Source: Gnetum montanum (taxonomy: Eukaryota; Streptophyta; Gnetopsida; Gnetales; Gnetaceae). From it: 64,000 bases of DNA. Below are positions 34,813 through 47,115 of this stretch, one piece after another. The stretch spans positions 302,301-366,300 of the forward strand of contig MNCI01019113.1 of assembly GCA_015680685.1 (NCBI GenBank), read 5' to 3'. Position 1 is the stretch's first letter; each line of letters opens with the position of its first letter. The notes below the pieces were generated by a model. That model was not told the DNA's origin. It saw nothing but the letters and a program-made list of their open reading frames with translations, and did no database searches. The translations under genes and the position numbers were made by a program.

Positions 34813-35003
34813 TAGATGACTAGTGTACTAGAAGACATAGATTCTATAGAATTTGATCAAATCACTCGTGAATGCTTTGTGATTCATATGGTTAAGCATA
34901 GGAGTACCTTTCACTACTCATCATTTGCAAAATGTCTTCTTCTCTTAGGTGTGATGATGCTAAACCATTGGTCCCTCAAGAATGCAAGGTGGTATATACT
35001 CAT

Positions 35004-35081
35004 CTAGATGAGTATGTACCTAACTTTACCTAGATGAGTATGTACCTAAATTTACCTAGATGAGTATGTACCTAACTTCAC
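35004..35081 (+). repeat. 26-bp tandem repeat, three units, A2 leader/gag start
   Basis: CTAGATGAGTATGTACCTAA starts at 35004, 35030 and 35056, each followed by a similar TTTACC-like end. The unit is not a multiple of three, so it would shift any frame crossing it. Confidence 0.85.
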
Positions 35082-35089
35082 CTTCATCC

Positions 35090-36990
35090 TACATTAGGAT
35101 GAACAACTACGATGGAATAACATTCAAAGAAACATTGTAATGCCTCTTGATCGATCTGTGCCTATGATGCTACTTCAAACTCTTAAGAAGTTAGGCATCC
35201 AAAATCTGTAAGAGGAGTACATTGTGCATGATTTTAACTACTAGGTCTACCATCCCACTAAAGCACAATGCCAGAGAGATCAACACCAGGAGAAGCAACA
35301 TGATTTTGTGAAGGGGAAATGGTTCACCAATCCCTTGTTCCTACCTAACCAAGATGACAATGAGAATCATTCCTCTGGAGGCTTTCAACATGAAACTTCT
35401 CCACCCCTTGTTACTAGCGATGGGGGTATGGCCCTAAATCTATGATCCACTATCAATAATCCAAGTTCAAGTAAAGATGGCAGTCAAGGCAAGAGCTCAG
35501 ACAAGTGTCAAGATAATAAGAAAAATGACAAATGTGGTCGTGACAACCAAAGGGGAATTGTCAGATGCCATGGTGGTGGAAATCCTCCTCCCTTTTCATC
35601 CTCTTCATTTTCATATTCTTCTTCCTATTTTTTTTGTTCTAAAAAATGCTGCAGAAGGAACAATCTTGATGAAGGTGAACAGTGAGACAATAATATTGAT
35701 CATCAAGCCCACAATGAAGGAAGGGGTAACAAGGGACATCATTGGTGACAATGAAATAATGATGATGATAAGCCTTTACTGGCAACCCAAAGTATGTTAA
35801 ATATTGTAGAGGCTATAAAAATTCTAACCAAGCATGTGAGACATAGTTAGATCAAGCGCCTAGGCATGAACAAAATCCCAAGATTTGAGGGGGGATATAA
35901 CTCTAATCTACAAAACCATGTACAAGCCTTTCATGATGCCTATGTTTTACAAAATATAGAAAATTAATATTATAAATTAAAGCTATTTTTTAGGACATTC
36001 ATCAAAGAGGTAGAAAGCTAGTATCAATCCTTACAACCAAAATTCATTTGTAGATGGAGTACCATGCTAGACTATTTAATGATAAATACCAAATATACTT
36101 CAGAGTGTCTAATCTGAGAAGGCAAATACAAGGCTAGAAATAGGGAATACATGAACCCTTGGATGCCACCATGGGTAGATATTATTCTCTCTTACACTGC
36201 CATGGTTATTCTCAGAGGAAGCAACTCCACCACATCATAGATGGGCTTAGAGTAGAAATCAAAATAACTCTTGCGGTTTATGCCCAAGGGAGACCATCTG
36301 AACTAAGAGCTCATCAATTACAAAGGCTAATTAAGCTAGTAGGAAAAGAAGAAGGTGAATTACAAAAGAGGGAAAGTGCAAATGAATATAATAGGGACCC
36401 TTCCATTAGGAAAAGGGAGGTCTGATTCTATGATGAGGAGTCATCACTTGAAGAGGTGGTGAATAGGAAAACCTTGTCCATCCAAAAATTTGTTTCTAAT
36501 ATTTCAGAAAAGGTTAATAAACTATGGAACTCTTTAGATGAAAAATTCCAAACTACTATGAAGATTGCTAAAGAATCCAAAGATCAAAATAGTGATCGTA
36601 ACTATAGGAGGCAAAAAGAAGCTAAATGTTCCTACCAAAGAGGTAAGGGCAAAGCCACTGCAGTAGAAGAAGTTGTGGAGGCAGACTCCAATGATGATTT
36701 TGGATGTAACATTTATCAATATGACCATTCTAAGGAATGTTTCCTTGTGGTGTCACACTTACAAGAGTCTGGGATGTATGCATTGAATCCTAGACTAGCA
36801 CAGAGGCAAGCACCCAGATAATTGCCTTATCCTTAAATAAGTCTAAGGTAGTTCCACTAGCAACAAGCTTACTATCTAAGTGGAGCTCCACCACAACCAT
36901 ATGAGCAATACTAGTAGTGGCAGCAACCACATGCATGGGGGATGTGACTGCTGAAATAGTAGTAACCTTATAAGAAACTAGATCCATACA
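35090..36990 (+). pseudogene. gag remnant of A2
   Basis: Early text includes PLDRSVPMMLLQTLKKLG (about 35142) and a Ser/Asp/Asn-rich stretch. The capsid-like part is near 35875-36110 (IPRFEGGYNSNLQNHVQAFH, then KLKLFFRTFIKEVES). Two longer open stretches in one frame follow (36159-36425 and 36456-36821), with MGRYYSLLHCHGYSQRK and a Lys/Arg-rich region before Cys/His residues near 36705-36745. The tail is Gln/Pro/Tyr-rich. Placement upstream of the protease and the capsid-like blocks support gag. Confidence 0.65.
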
Positions 36991-37429
36991 AGTACTATGT
37001 TTAGCAACTCATTTCTCCGCATGGCTCTGCTAGCCATGCCTCATTTTAACATCACTATTATCCTCCAGAGTACCATTGAACTCATAAACCATCTACTCAA
37101 GGAGAACCCCCATATCCATACCATCCTCCACATCTGTATGTACACATACCTCTACTATCAACTCAATTACCTCTTGCTTTGTTCAGGCAGGGTGAAATTC
37201 CTTCACAACCGTAGCAACAAAATGCTACGAGGGCTATAAATTTACAACTGACCTTCTAGCCAAGTGATTTAGACAATAGATCCAAAAAATAACCATTTTT
37301 CTGACCCAACAGTCCTCCCAAACCCTCACAACCTAATGTGGCTAGTCACCCTATATCTCTAGCATTCTCAACCTCTACACCAAACATATTCAAGGGTCCT
37401 TCAAACCAAAAGCTACCTCAAATCCACAC

Positions 37430-37870
37430 TATGATGTTAACTCATGCTATCTTTGATTGGATCAATGATGGCAACCTTCCCACAAAGAGATCTTACCCAA
37501 AAATTCCTCTTATTTACTTACAGATCATTGGACAAGAGCCATGCAAGGCTCTTCTTAATTTCAATTCTAGTGTCAATCTCACCTCCCATGACATGTACAA
37601 GGCCTAGAACCTACCACCTTTCAAAAAGAGCAATATCTATGTGGAATTAACAAACTAATCAATCACTATCCCTTTGGGATTAGTGGATGGCATTTTGACT
37701 ACAGTTTGTGGGTGGTCCTATTCTAATGATTTTCTAGTGATTAAGGTAGAAAAATGCAAAGGAAACTTCCCCATAATTATGGGACGTGGATGGTTAAGCA
37801 CTATTGATGCATGAATGGACATCAAGGACCTCTTCTTGGAAATCTCCAAGGAGAACAAATTTGGATGACT
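37430..37870 (+). pseudogene. Protease remnant of A2
   Basis: Lies in the frame of the second gag stretch. The active site reads LLNFNSSVNLT (about 37552), so the catalytic Asp has become Asn, while A1 keeps Asp but lost the Gly. Downstream blocks SITIPLGLVDGI and IIMGRGWLSTIDA (about 37660-37812) match A1. Confidence 0.7.
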
Positions 37871-38059
37871 CAAGAAGAAGTGAGTTCCATGCATCACATA
37901 CAATGATAATGGGTGCAAATTGTATGCAGAAAATCTAGTCCATTAAAAGTACATACATTAAACTATGTAATCAGTGTGCACATGAAACAGATATTCAAAG
38001 ATGCCTATACATAGCAACCACAAAATAGGAGGATACCCAATGGCTAAAAGCTAACTCTG

Positions 38060-39270
38060 ACAACAACACACTATGCATGGAACCTATTTAGAGCTTGACA
38101 TGTGCTTATTTCAAGGGCATGGATGAACCTAAGCAAGTTCATCACCAACTCTCTGATGATGAAGTTGATGATACCTGTTGGGAAGAGTTGGAAATCCTTG
38201 ATAATTTCAAGCTAGAGCCCCTAGAGTTAAAAACTCTAACTAGTCAGTATGGAGTATGCATTTTTTAAAAATGATAATCTGATTATAATCAATGCAAATC
38301 TTGCTCCCAAGCAAAAAAACAAGTTGTTAAAGGTGGTCAAAAAATGGCAACAACCTTTTCTTGGTCATATCCTAAACTGACTGAAATTGATCCACAGATA
38401 TGCCAACATCATATCTACATCAATCCAACCATGAAGCCAATAAGGAAATTGCAAAGGTGGCTGAACCCTAAGCTGAAGTAGATCATCAAAGAGGAAATAG
38501 AACAACTCCTCAAGGTAGGGTTCATCTATCCCATTTCAGATAGTGAGTGGGTTAGCGCACTTGTAATTGTGTCAAAGAAAGGTGGTAAGTGGCAAGTTTG
38601 CATTGACTTTAGGCTATTGAATATGGCAAGATTTAAAGATCATTTCCCATTATCATTTTTGGACCAAGTGTTGGACACTATATCTAGGAATTGCTATTAT
38701 GAATTTTTGGATGGTTATAGTGGCTATAACAAAATCCAAATTATGCTAGAAGATCAAGCCAAAAAAACATTCAGAAATTCCTAGGGGAGATTTGCATATT
38801 GCAGGATGCCATTCGGTCTGTGCAATGCCCCTGCAACATTTCAATGCTTGGTCCTTAGTATTTTTCAATAGCAGATTGGTAACAAGGTAGAAGTCTTTAT
38901 GAATGACTTCTCTAGCTATGGGGCTACATTTGAGCCAGCCGTGGATCACCTTAAGTAAGTACTAAAATGATGTGTTGAAATAAACCTTAGGCTCAATTAG
39001 CAAGAAAAGCCATTTAATGGTTCAAGAAGGCATAGTACTGGGACACAGAATTACTTAGGCAAGGATTGAGGTAGACCCTAAAAAGATAAGGGTCATCCAA
39101 GGAATCACATGCCAACCAATGACAGTCAAGGATGTTTGATCATTCCTTGGACACCCTGGCTACTACCAATGGTTTATAGAGAATATCTCTAAGATCACAA
39201 AGTCATTGGTTAAGCTTACAAAGAAAGATGCTTTATTCATTTGGACTAAGGAGTGTGAACATGCATTCCA
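38060..39270 (+). pseudogene. Linker and reverse transcriptase remnant of A2
   Basis: RT blocks: VGFIYPISDSEWVSALVIV (about 38516), KKGGKWQVCIDFRLLN, HFPLSFLDQVLD, YEFLDGYSGYNKIQI, MPFGLCNAPATFQ. The catalytic box reads FMND at 38896-38907, an Asp to Asn change caused by GAT to AAT; A1 keeps FMDD. The first 70-codon stretch (38569-38784) is open. Clearly Athila-type RT, inactive. Confidence 0.85.
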
Positions 39271-39329
39271 ATAGCTAAAGGAAAAACTCATAGAAACTCC
39301 AATTTTATGGGCACCAAACTAGTCTAGAC

Positions 39330-39740
39330 CATTTCATATAATGACAGATACATCTAATTATGCCTTGGAAAACATGCTTACTTAGTTGGATAATAAGAAA
39401 AATCCATACTACATTCACTATATGAGCTAAAGCATTGTGGATGCATAGTTGAACCACACCACAATTGAGAAAAGACTAATGGCAATGGTGTATGCTCTCA
39501 AAAATTTTAAGCACTATGTCCTTGGCTATAAAGTCTTTGTTCACACAGAACACAATGCCATTCACTTCCTAATGAATAAGCCAATGGTGAGCACTTGTAT
39601 CATACGGTGGCTCGTGATCTTCTAGAAATTCAATCTCACAATGATAGATCAAAAAGGAATTGAGAATGTGGTTGTTGCCATCTCTCTCAATTAAGATGGG
39701 ATAACAAAGAGGAGGAGAACCCACTCTCTGATCAATTTCC
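39330..39740 (+). pseudogene. RNase H remnant of A2
   Basis: MTDTSNYALENML replaces the MTDASSYALGAM of A1, keeping the first Asp. Later text (HTEHNAIHFLMNKPM, about 39542) follows A1. The HLSRL end is altered here, and one base change or indel near 39670 shifts the frame. Confidence 0.7.
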
Positions 39741-39769
39741 AGATCAAATCCTCTTTACAAGAGCAATAA

Positions 39770-40960
39770 ATTACCAAGTGCCCATCTAATCAAAATGGTA
39801 TGATGGCATCCTCACTTACCTTCTCACTCAAAATATGCCACAAGATCTGGACTTTATGAAAAAATAATAGTTTATTCATTAGGTTAAGTACTTCATGGAA
39901 ATCAATGGACACCTTTACAAGGTATGCGTTGATGGCCTAGTTCATTGGTATGTTCCTAATACAAACGAATTCCATTATTAGAAATCAGTGCACGTGGCAT
40001 ACCAAACCTATTTACAATATGTTGTTGTACAAATCAAGTAGTAGTGGATGATGTATAGTCAGTGATGGTTGTTGCTTTTGCCCATTTGATGTAGTAGTCA
40101 ACAACTATGATCATGTATGCCTTTCCATTAGACATGGGTGTGATGGGACCCATGAAGTCTATGCCCCATATGTCAAAGGGCTTTAGTGGTTGAATCCATT
40201 ATTGAGGACTCTTCATTCAAGCAGTCATCCCATCATCTCATTGTCAATGTTCAAAGGATTTGATAAATTGATTGGTTCATTGAATTGATGGGTATCCTAA
40301 TACAAGTGCCACATTTCAAAAGTTGATGCAACACTTAGGGGTGAACCATAAATTAACAACAACTTATCACCCCCAAGCCAATGGTCAAGTAAAGGTAACT
40401 AACAAGGAGATTACAAAGATTCTAACAAGAACTATTAGCAAATATAGGAGAGACTGGAGTACAAAACTCAACAATGCCCTTTGGGCCTACTGCTCAACAT
40501 GGAAACTTCCTATAGGCTAGTCTCCCTATGAGCTAGTTTACAGAAAATTTCCAATGCTCTTGATTCAATTTGAGCTCTATACATTCTCAATAGCCTACGA
40601 CTTGGATCTTAACCCAAGTTTGACACAAAAAGAAATTTTGATCAAACTTAATGTGCTAGACAAAAATAGATTAGTGGTCCTATCTTTAAATGAAGTGCAC
40701 AAGGCATACAACAAGAAGCATCATGACCTTAAAACATGAAAAGTAAAATTTCAACCTAGAGATAAGGTTCTTTAATAGAATTCCACACATGTACCTCAGA
40801 AAACCAAATTCCAAACATTATGGAAGGGACCTTATATAATTGATGAAACCTTTCCCTTTAGGGTCATGTTAATCTACAAACCTAAGAGCCCAAGTACGAA
40901 GTAGTTGTTCAACATCCAACAAGTGAAACCTTTCCTTGAGCCAAAGCAAGCTAGTGCAAT
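39770..40960 (+). pseudogene. Integrase remnant of A2 with inverted core segment
   Basis: The start (39770-39967) and the end (from 40310, open over 40323-40520 with HLGVNHKLTTTYHPQANGQV) are in normal orientation. The middle, about 39968-40280, is the reverse complement of the part matching A1 4045-4350, which holds the first catalytic Asp region and the ISDNG block. About 100 bp equivalent to A1 3935-4040 (zinc-binding region) is missing. TGG codons at the positions where A1 has stops are intact here (about 40450-40500). Confidence 0.8.
39968..40280 (-). other. Inverted segment inside A2 integrase
   Basis: Reading the minus strand gives TTTGACATATGGGGCATAGA and PHGSHHTHV-region text of A1 in the correct order. 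Left edge: GAATTCCATTATTAGAAATC, matching the complement of A1 near 4345. Right edge near 40280. The inversion is joined with a deletion of the neighbouring 100 bp. Confidence 0.85.
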
Positions 40961-40999
40961 AAATACCTCAACGGATGGGTAACTATGCTCAATTTTTTA

Positions 41000-43108
41000 G
41001 ATCTCCTCCTTCCAACTTAATCATGGGGGAGATGGCCATCCATGCTAATCATACACGTGGCTCCTTAGTTTTTCTATTTTTTGTTTTACACATTTTTTGT
41101 CTTTATAATTTATTTATTTTACCCCTTTTACAGTTTTTCAAACTTTAATTTATTTAGTTAATTTTCAAACTTTTTCCTATTTTACACCATCGTTAGTACA
41201 TTTTAACATTTATTGAATATTTTATACTTTCTTGTATATTTCACTTTATTTTTTTGTGTGTGTGATTTTCTAATGTTTTGCTAATAAATGTGCTTTGTGT
41301 CAACAAGAAATGGTGGTGCTATAGCTATTACTAATAGTGGTTTGTGCATTATGTTTTGTTTGCTAATGTCTGGTTTCTATTTCTAAATTTTTGTATCGAT
41401 GGCTAAGTCATGGTTTCTTTTTCATGGAATAGGTAGTGAGTCCATGACATCCACCCATCCACAAAATCTATGGTTTTCCTTGTTTTGGAAATTTGAGGTT
41501 CCTTTCATTAAATAAACTTTTAATAAATTTGTAACCTTGGTAGTTTCCAAAATTGGGAAGGATTCAAAGGTTTTCCTAGGATGTGACTTCAAGGGAACTC
41601 AATACTTTTGTACTCTTCTACTTACTTAGGTGCATGAGTGTTTTCATAGACTTCTTACCATTCTATGTCAACCAATAATAGAAAGTTAAATAAAGTCTTT
41701 ACATGGTGTGGTTCCCATCCAAAAAGAAAAAAAAAAGAAAAACATGATAGGAATTCAAAGCACAACCCTTAAATAAATAAATGGGCTATAAGCATTGGTT
41801 ATGGAACTAGAAAAACATGTTACCCATGCCTAAAGGTCCCCTCTAACTAAGGCCCTCTCTCACTTCTTGCTTCTCTTTATGGAGTGGTTCTTGTTCTATA
41901 GGAGTACTCTTGTTTCTTGAGGGGGTGGATCGATTTTGAAGTGGTGATGCAAAGTCATTGAAAGTGGTTGGTTTTGGTATGGACTAAGGATGGATCTTCT
42001 CAGGTTATTTTAAACACAAAATCCATAAGGGACTTCTTATGACCTCAATTCAGAATTCCATTCCCCCTTTCCTATCATCCATCTATGCTACCCGTAACTC
42101 ACTTCATTTTCGGTGTCCATGTTCTTGATTCAGTGTCTTTGTCTAATGTCCTTGAATTCTTTAGTAGAATCTTCCAAGTTTTGGTCCTTAACTTTCATCT
42201 ACCATTAATCACCTATGGGGCCCATGGACTCCTTAGGTTGAGGTCATGCAAGGGCAAACAAGGCATGTGCCTACTATGGGGAGGACCCACTTACATCTCT
42301 CTTGGTTGGATTCATTAAGCACCTTATCCTTAGGCATTTTTGCAACTAGAATCTTTCATACACCCACCTTCTACATCAAACCACATGATCCTTTACCTCT
42401 TTTATTTAATAAACACATTCTTTATATATAATTTTTTAAATTTTTAAGCTTTTAAAGACCCTCTTCAGTGATTTCATCATATTCTTGGCTTTCCTGGGAC
42501 TCCATGGATCCCAAATTCATTGAAAAATTCCTTGTATTTTTTAAGATATTCAAATTTGAAATTTTTTGCCTACAGGCTCTATATATGAGGCCCCATCGAT
42601 AGAGTAGACATGTATATGAGGCCTTCTATATGCAGCCTTGTCAACATAGTTAAAAAATAGTGTATACATATATGCAATCCTACTTTGAAATTTTCATATT
42701 TTTTCACAAACGCCAAGGGAGTTTTTCAAATTTTTAGAGCCCAAAACCTTCCGAAGCCCATAACTTACTAACCATTCATCCAAATCACTCCATTATTTAA
42801 CCCTAAAACTACCAAAGGCAAGCTCTTAGTCATGGGGGCCACAAATGTGCCATTTTTATAGAAAATTTTTCACCATTTTTCCTAACTCCCACAAAGGTTT
42901 AACTTAAATATCAACATTTAAACACCAAATTATAGAGTTAAACTCTTCCAATGAGCTCCAATGACACTTATAATGAAATTAATTAATAAAATATCAATAT
43001 ACCATGGTCCAACCTTAGCCAAGTGTAACTAACCAATGAGATAAGGCACTCAAAATATTCCAACTTACACGTTAGATCTACTAATCCATGGATGTGTTGT
43101 AATTGTAA
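41000..43108 (+). other. Conserved non-coding spacer of A2
   Basis: Collinear with A1 5000-7159. The LTR-like word GAGGCCCCATCGATAGAG lies at 42588 and a TATA-like run TATACATATATG near 42662. No ORF bridges it. Confidence 0.6.
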
Positions 43109-45982
43109 ATGGCACCGAAAGGGAAACACATGTAGGAAGGAGGATCATCTCAACCAAGGGAGAAATGGCCTAGAACAAGAAGGGGCCAATAACAAGCTCA
43201 AGAAGAACCACTTACAACCCATGCCATAGGTCCTCTTAGGGAAGAGGCTGAGGTGGAATCTATTTGTTAGATTTTAAAATCAATAGTAGCAACAGAACAT
43301 TCCCACCAAAATGATGCACTAGCCCACCAAGAAAATATCAAGGTGACCTTGATAGAAGCCTACCTTAATTAAATCAGATCAAGGGAGTTAAACTTTGGCT
43401 CTTTCCTATAGCAAGCATTAAAAGAAGTGCAAGACCAACTAAAGGCCTCTCCCATGTGGCTAGTCATCACTTCCATCGAAGACTGGTACATGGGAGAGAC
43501 ATTTTTATTCTGGAATAACATGCAAGCCAGTTCAATGGTAAAAATCAAAGACATCTCAGTGTCCTACTTAGTGCAATCCATTACTGAAGTGCTTGGATTG
43601 CAAAAAACAAGGGTGAATCTCGCTGAGATTCAAATGCAAGTAGATCTTAGCATCACGAAAGAATGGATGCAACAGTGCTATGATGTTAACTGCAAGGAGT
43701 TTGGCTTGCTCACACTGGTAGAAAGGATCCACTATAAGATTGTAGCCTTTCACCTAAATCCCATGGTAAAGCCCAACAAAATCACCACCTTTTCTACTAG
43801 TGCATGCTCCACTCTGAGTGGGAGATTCCCTATCAACCTTCCACAATTGATCTATCTAGGGATGAAGAAGCAATTTAAAGAAAATGAACATGGAAGGAAG
43901 GCACTCTCCTTCCCATGCCTTATTAGAAAACTTTGTTGAAGGGAAGGAATAGTTCGATATACAAACGATGCAATCAAGCATGCTTCAATTGCTAATTGGG
44001 TGAAGATGATGAAAAATAAGATGTCTACAACAACCATTTAAGAAGAACAATAGCAACCACCACCTTTGCCTTCCACTTAAACAACCATGCTGGACATTGC
44101 TACAATATCCCAATGGTTGCAAGAATACCAAGAATGGCTCTTGAGCAAACAAGAGCAACAAGAAGGCATGAGTGGTGAGGACCCATCTATGTACCAACCA
44201 ACAATGAGTCATCTAAATTAGGGGGCCTAAACAATCAACTTGATGTGTGAAGGTAGATCCATTTTCTTGGCCCAAAGAATGCAGTTGTTTATGAGGTCAA
44301 ATATTAGTGGTAGAGAGGTCACGATATCTCTCGTAGAATAATAGCCACTTCTAGAAATTTCTATGAATGCCATGACCTTCTCAGTACACTTGAAGAAAGG
44401 AAAGGAGGCGATAGTGCTAGTGATGTAGCACCAAGGGAAAGAGATAGTAATAGAGGTGGTTACTGATAGAATAGCTAAAATCCTCAATGCACCTACAATG
44501 TCTATACCAAACGTCATTTCTCTCAAAGATGTGCAGACGTCCATAGAGACCACAAGTGGTAGAATAAATGTAGAACAACATGAACAATTGCTGGACCAAT
44601 TAGTGAGAACCAAGCAACTACTTCTAAATGTCTTTAATCTTTTGGATAACATTGCTACAACCTAGTCAGAGCTGCTAGAGGCAAGGAGTAAAAAAATTAT
44701 CTTGGAGGCACAACTCGAAATAGCCAAAGAGTTGAATAATGCTTTGCTGCTAAAGTTGTGAAATTAAGAGCCCAAGTTACTAACCTTGCATTTCTTAACC
44801 TAGCATTGACAAGAGATGAAGCACTTGAATAGCTTCACACTAGACTGAAAGGGATTGAGGGTATGATGGAGACAGTGGTGTTCTACTAATCCTTGGTAGA
44901 GGCTACATAGTACAAAATTTAGAAGGCCTTGGATCAGACCCACTAGGAGAATGTACAACTGATTGCAAAGAACCATCACCTATGAAATGTTGATGAGCAT
45001 AAACAACAGTTGACCGATTTTATCCATCAATAGCAAGAGCAACTAGCAAGAGCAACTAGCCAAAGCAAGCATAGAGCTAAAGAGATTGGTAGTTGAAAAT
45101 AGAAACCTCTCCATGGAGGAGGTCTAGGTCATTCACTAGAAGACTATAATCGAGGTAGCTACCTGGAAATTAGAGGCTCTTAAATTTGAGAGAGTTAAAG
45201 ATTAGGTTAGTCTATAGAAAGAAGTTAATGAAAAGCACATCCATTTAACGAAGGAAAAAGTAAATGAAATCCTCTAGTAACTCCAGCAAGGAAGATAATT
45301 TTGGTAGCCTATCGTCAATGGGATAGATGCTTATAATAAAGCAAAAATTCACATGAAGGAGTTGCAAATTGAGAAGATGAAAGAATAGATGGATTTGGCC
45401 AATCTCTAATATGCGAATATGGCTATGTTGACATCCAGACGACTGGGGTTAGAACTAGAGAAGTAAGTGGCACACTCTTACTTTTTGTATGAGGCTACAT
45501 TTAAGCATCATAAGGAAACCAAGCAAAAGCTTGCAATGGCAAGCACTAAACTCAAAGTTCTCACAAGAAAATACATTGATCAAAGATCTGCCATCGAGAA
45601 CCTAGCTAGAAGGATGAATGACTACCAAGAGCTGCAGAACACAATTAGGGCATTCAATGTCGAACACAAACAATATACTACCTGGTTTGTTAATACTAAG
45701 GAGCTATTCTTAGTAATGCCCTATTTATGGGATATTCCCATTCTAGCCCATATTGGCGATGCTACATGGACTATGAATGATTCCCGAGGTAAGGAGGAGA
45801 AGATGAAGGCATTACTAGACAACTTTTTCCTTCCACCAGAGGTTGTAGCCATAGTAAGATAGCCATAACCGTTTCAGCAACCGCACATGCTCGAAGCTGA
45901 CAACATTCCTTCAGAACCTCAATAGCCTCCATCACCTAGGACTTTCTGATCTTCTCCACTGTCTTCATGCCATCAGAGGATG
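43109..45982 (+). pseudogene. Additional sense ORF of A2, about 958 codons, function unknown
   Basis: ATG at 43109 (MAPKGKHM) and three separate open stretches (43427-43939, 170 codons; 44456-44665; 45467-45862, 131 codons) all share one frame, so this was a single long ORF now cut mainly by TAG, TAA and TGA substitutions. The first part (43430-43930) looks globular, with EDWYMGETFLFWNN and SGRFPINLPQLIYLGMKK. After a Pro/Gln-rich hinge, the remainder is rich in Glu, Lys, Leu and Gln in heptad-like patterns, so a long coiled coil is likely, for example KLAMASTKLKVLTRKYIDQR near 45528. A Pro/Ser-rich end touches the LTR. Athila-type elements can carry env-like or other ORFs here; I see no clear signal peptide or membrane segment. 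Confidence 0.65.
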
Positions 45983-46986
45983 TGCTATCCAATTTTGAGT
46001 AATCATGTCATGGTGTTCAATTTTGTCTCATGAACACCACAATTTTTATAATGTGTTGATTTGTATACTTGGGCACTCAGTTTTTTTATATTAGTGTTAT
46101 GTCAAGAGCCAATCAATAATCCCATACCTTCCCAATTTTGTAATGAAACTCAAGGATAAGTTTTCATTTAGTCATATAGGTATGTTGAGTGTCAAAGTGT
46201 CATGTCGATGGGCCCCCATTGACATGGCCTCATCAACAGGCCCCAATCAATGTAGCCCCATTTACATGGTGTTGCCCCATTGATGGGGCTACATCAATGT
46301 AATGTACATTGTGTCTATGGGGTCCCATCGACGTAACCCAATAATAAAAACTATAAATACGAGCTCACAGCCATGTTCATGGGGAGTCAAGTCATAGTTG
46401 AAGCAAAGTTCTTACAGTTTTTACATTTGAAAGTTAGAATATTTTCCCAAGTGCCCGCAGCAGGAGTCATTGAGTGTACAGATCTTTATTTGAGCACTAT
46501 TGTACCTAAGCACGATAGTGTGTGCAATAATAAAGATGAGCTTCTTGATAAACCTTTCAGCATTCTAGATAACTTAAATATTTTACTTATTTAATGTTTT
46601 TACTTATTTATTCAATGTGTCTCAGTAATTAAACTAATTAAGTAATTAAGCAAGATAAGATAAATAGCGATTAAGTAAACACATACGTACGATTTCTTCG
46701 AGCATGCATATGACATTTGGTAATCCCAGTAGCACTTAATGCTTGGTAACCCAGCAATGTTATATGTGTTCAAGATGTGTACGGTAAGTGGGACTGGATA
46801 CTTATGTAAGGACTAGTTGAACAATAGTTAGCCAATTAGATTTAAGTAGATATTAAATTACTTTATTCTTTATTTTGTTTATTTCAAGTGCCAAAACCAT
46901 AAAGTATAAAATGATAAAAATCATATGCCTTGATTAACCATACCCTTAAGCTTCACAAGTGTAATCAAGAAGAAAACAAATGCCTA
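45983..46986 (+). repeat. 3' LTR of A2
   Basis: Aligns with the shared LTR over its full 1.0 kb. U3 carries at least six GGCCCCAT-type words (46205-46330), followed by TATAAATA at 46352 and AATAAA at 46529. Landmark words in U5 such as GGTAATCCCAGTAGC (46720) are also found in the LTR at 63.4-64.0 kb. Confidence 0.65.
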
Positions 46987-47115
46987 TTAGGGCAAGGTTC
47001 ACTTCCTAGAAGACTAGTGTATCAAAAGACATAGAGTCTATGAAATTCAACCAAATTATGTGTGAATGCTTCATGATTCGTATAGTTGAGCATATGGGTA
47101 CCTTTCACCGCTCAT
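46987..47115 (+). other. Leader fragment of a third family-A unit
   Basis: Homology to the leader that follows the shared LTR (34793-34918) continues about 130 bp past the end of this LTR, including the GGCAAGGTTCACTTCC site. Flanking DNA of a normal element would not match its own leader. The fragment stops where element C begins. Confidence 0.5.

Larger units (their letters stand above)
34793..45982 (+). mobile_element. Internal region of family A copy A2
   Basis: An 11.2 kb internal region between two 1.0 kb LTRs. Order: leader, gag, protease, RT, RNase H, integrase with a local inversion, 2.1 kb spacer, additional ORF. It is the more complete family-A copy and the reference for reading A1. 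All genes carry stops. Confidence 0.8.

Noticed and set aside
44227-44652. 141-codon minus-strand open frame
   Set aside because: It is a shadow of the sense additional ORF of A2, which shares one frame over three separate stretches.
43109-45982. Additional ORF as a viral-type envelope gene
   Set aside because: No signal peptide, furin-like site or C-terminal membrane segment could be seen; the second half looks like a soluble coiled coil.
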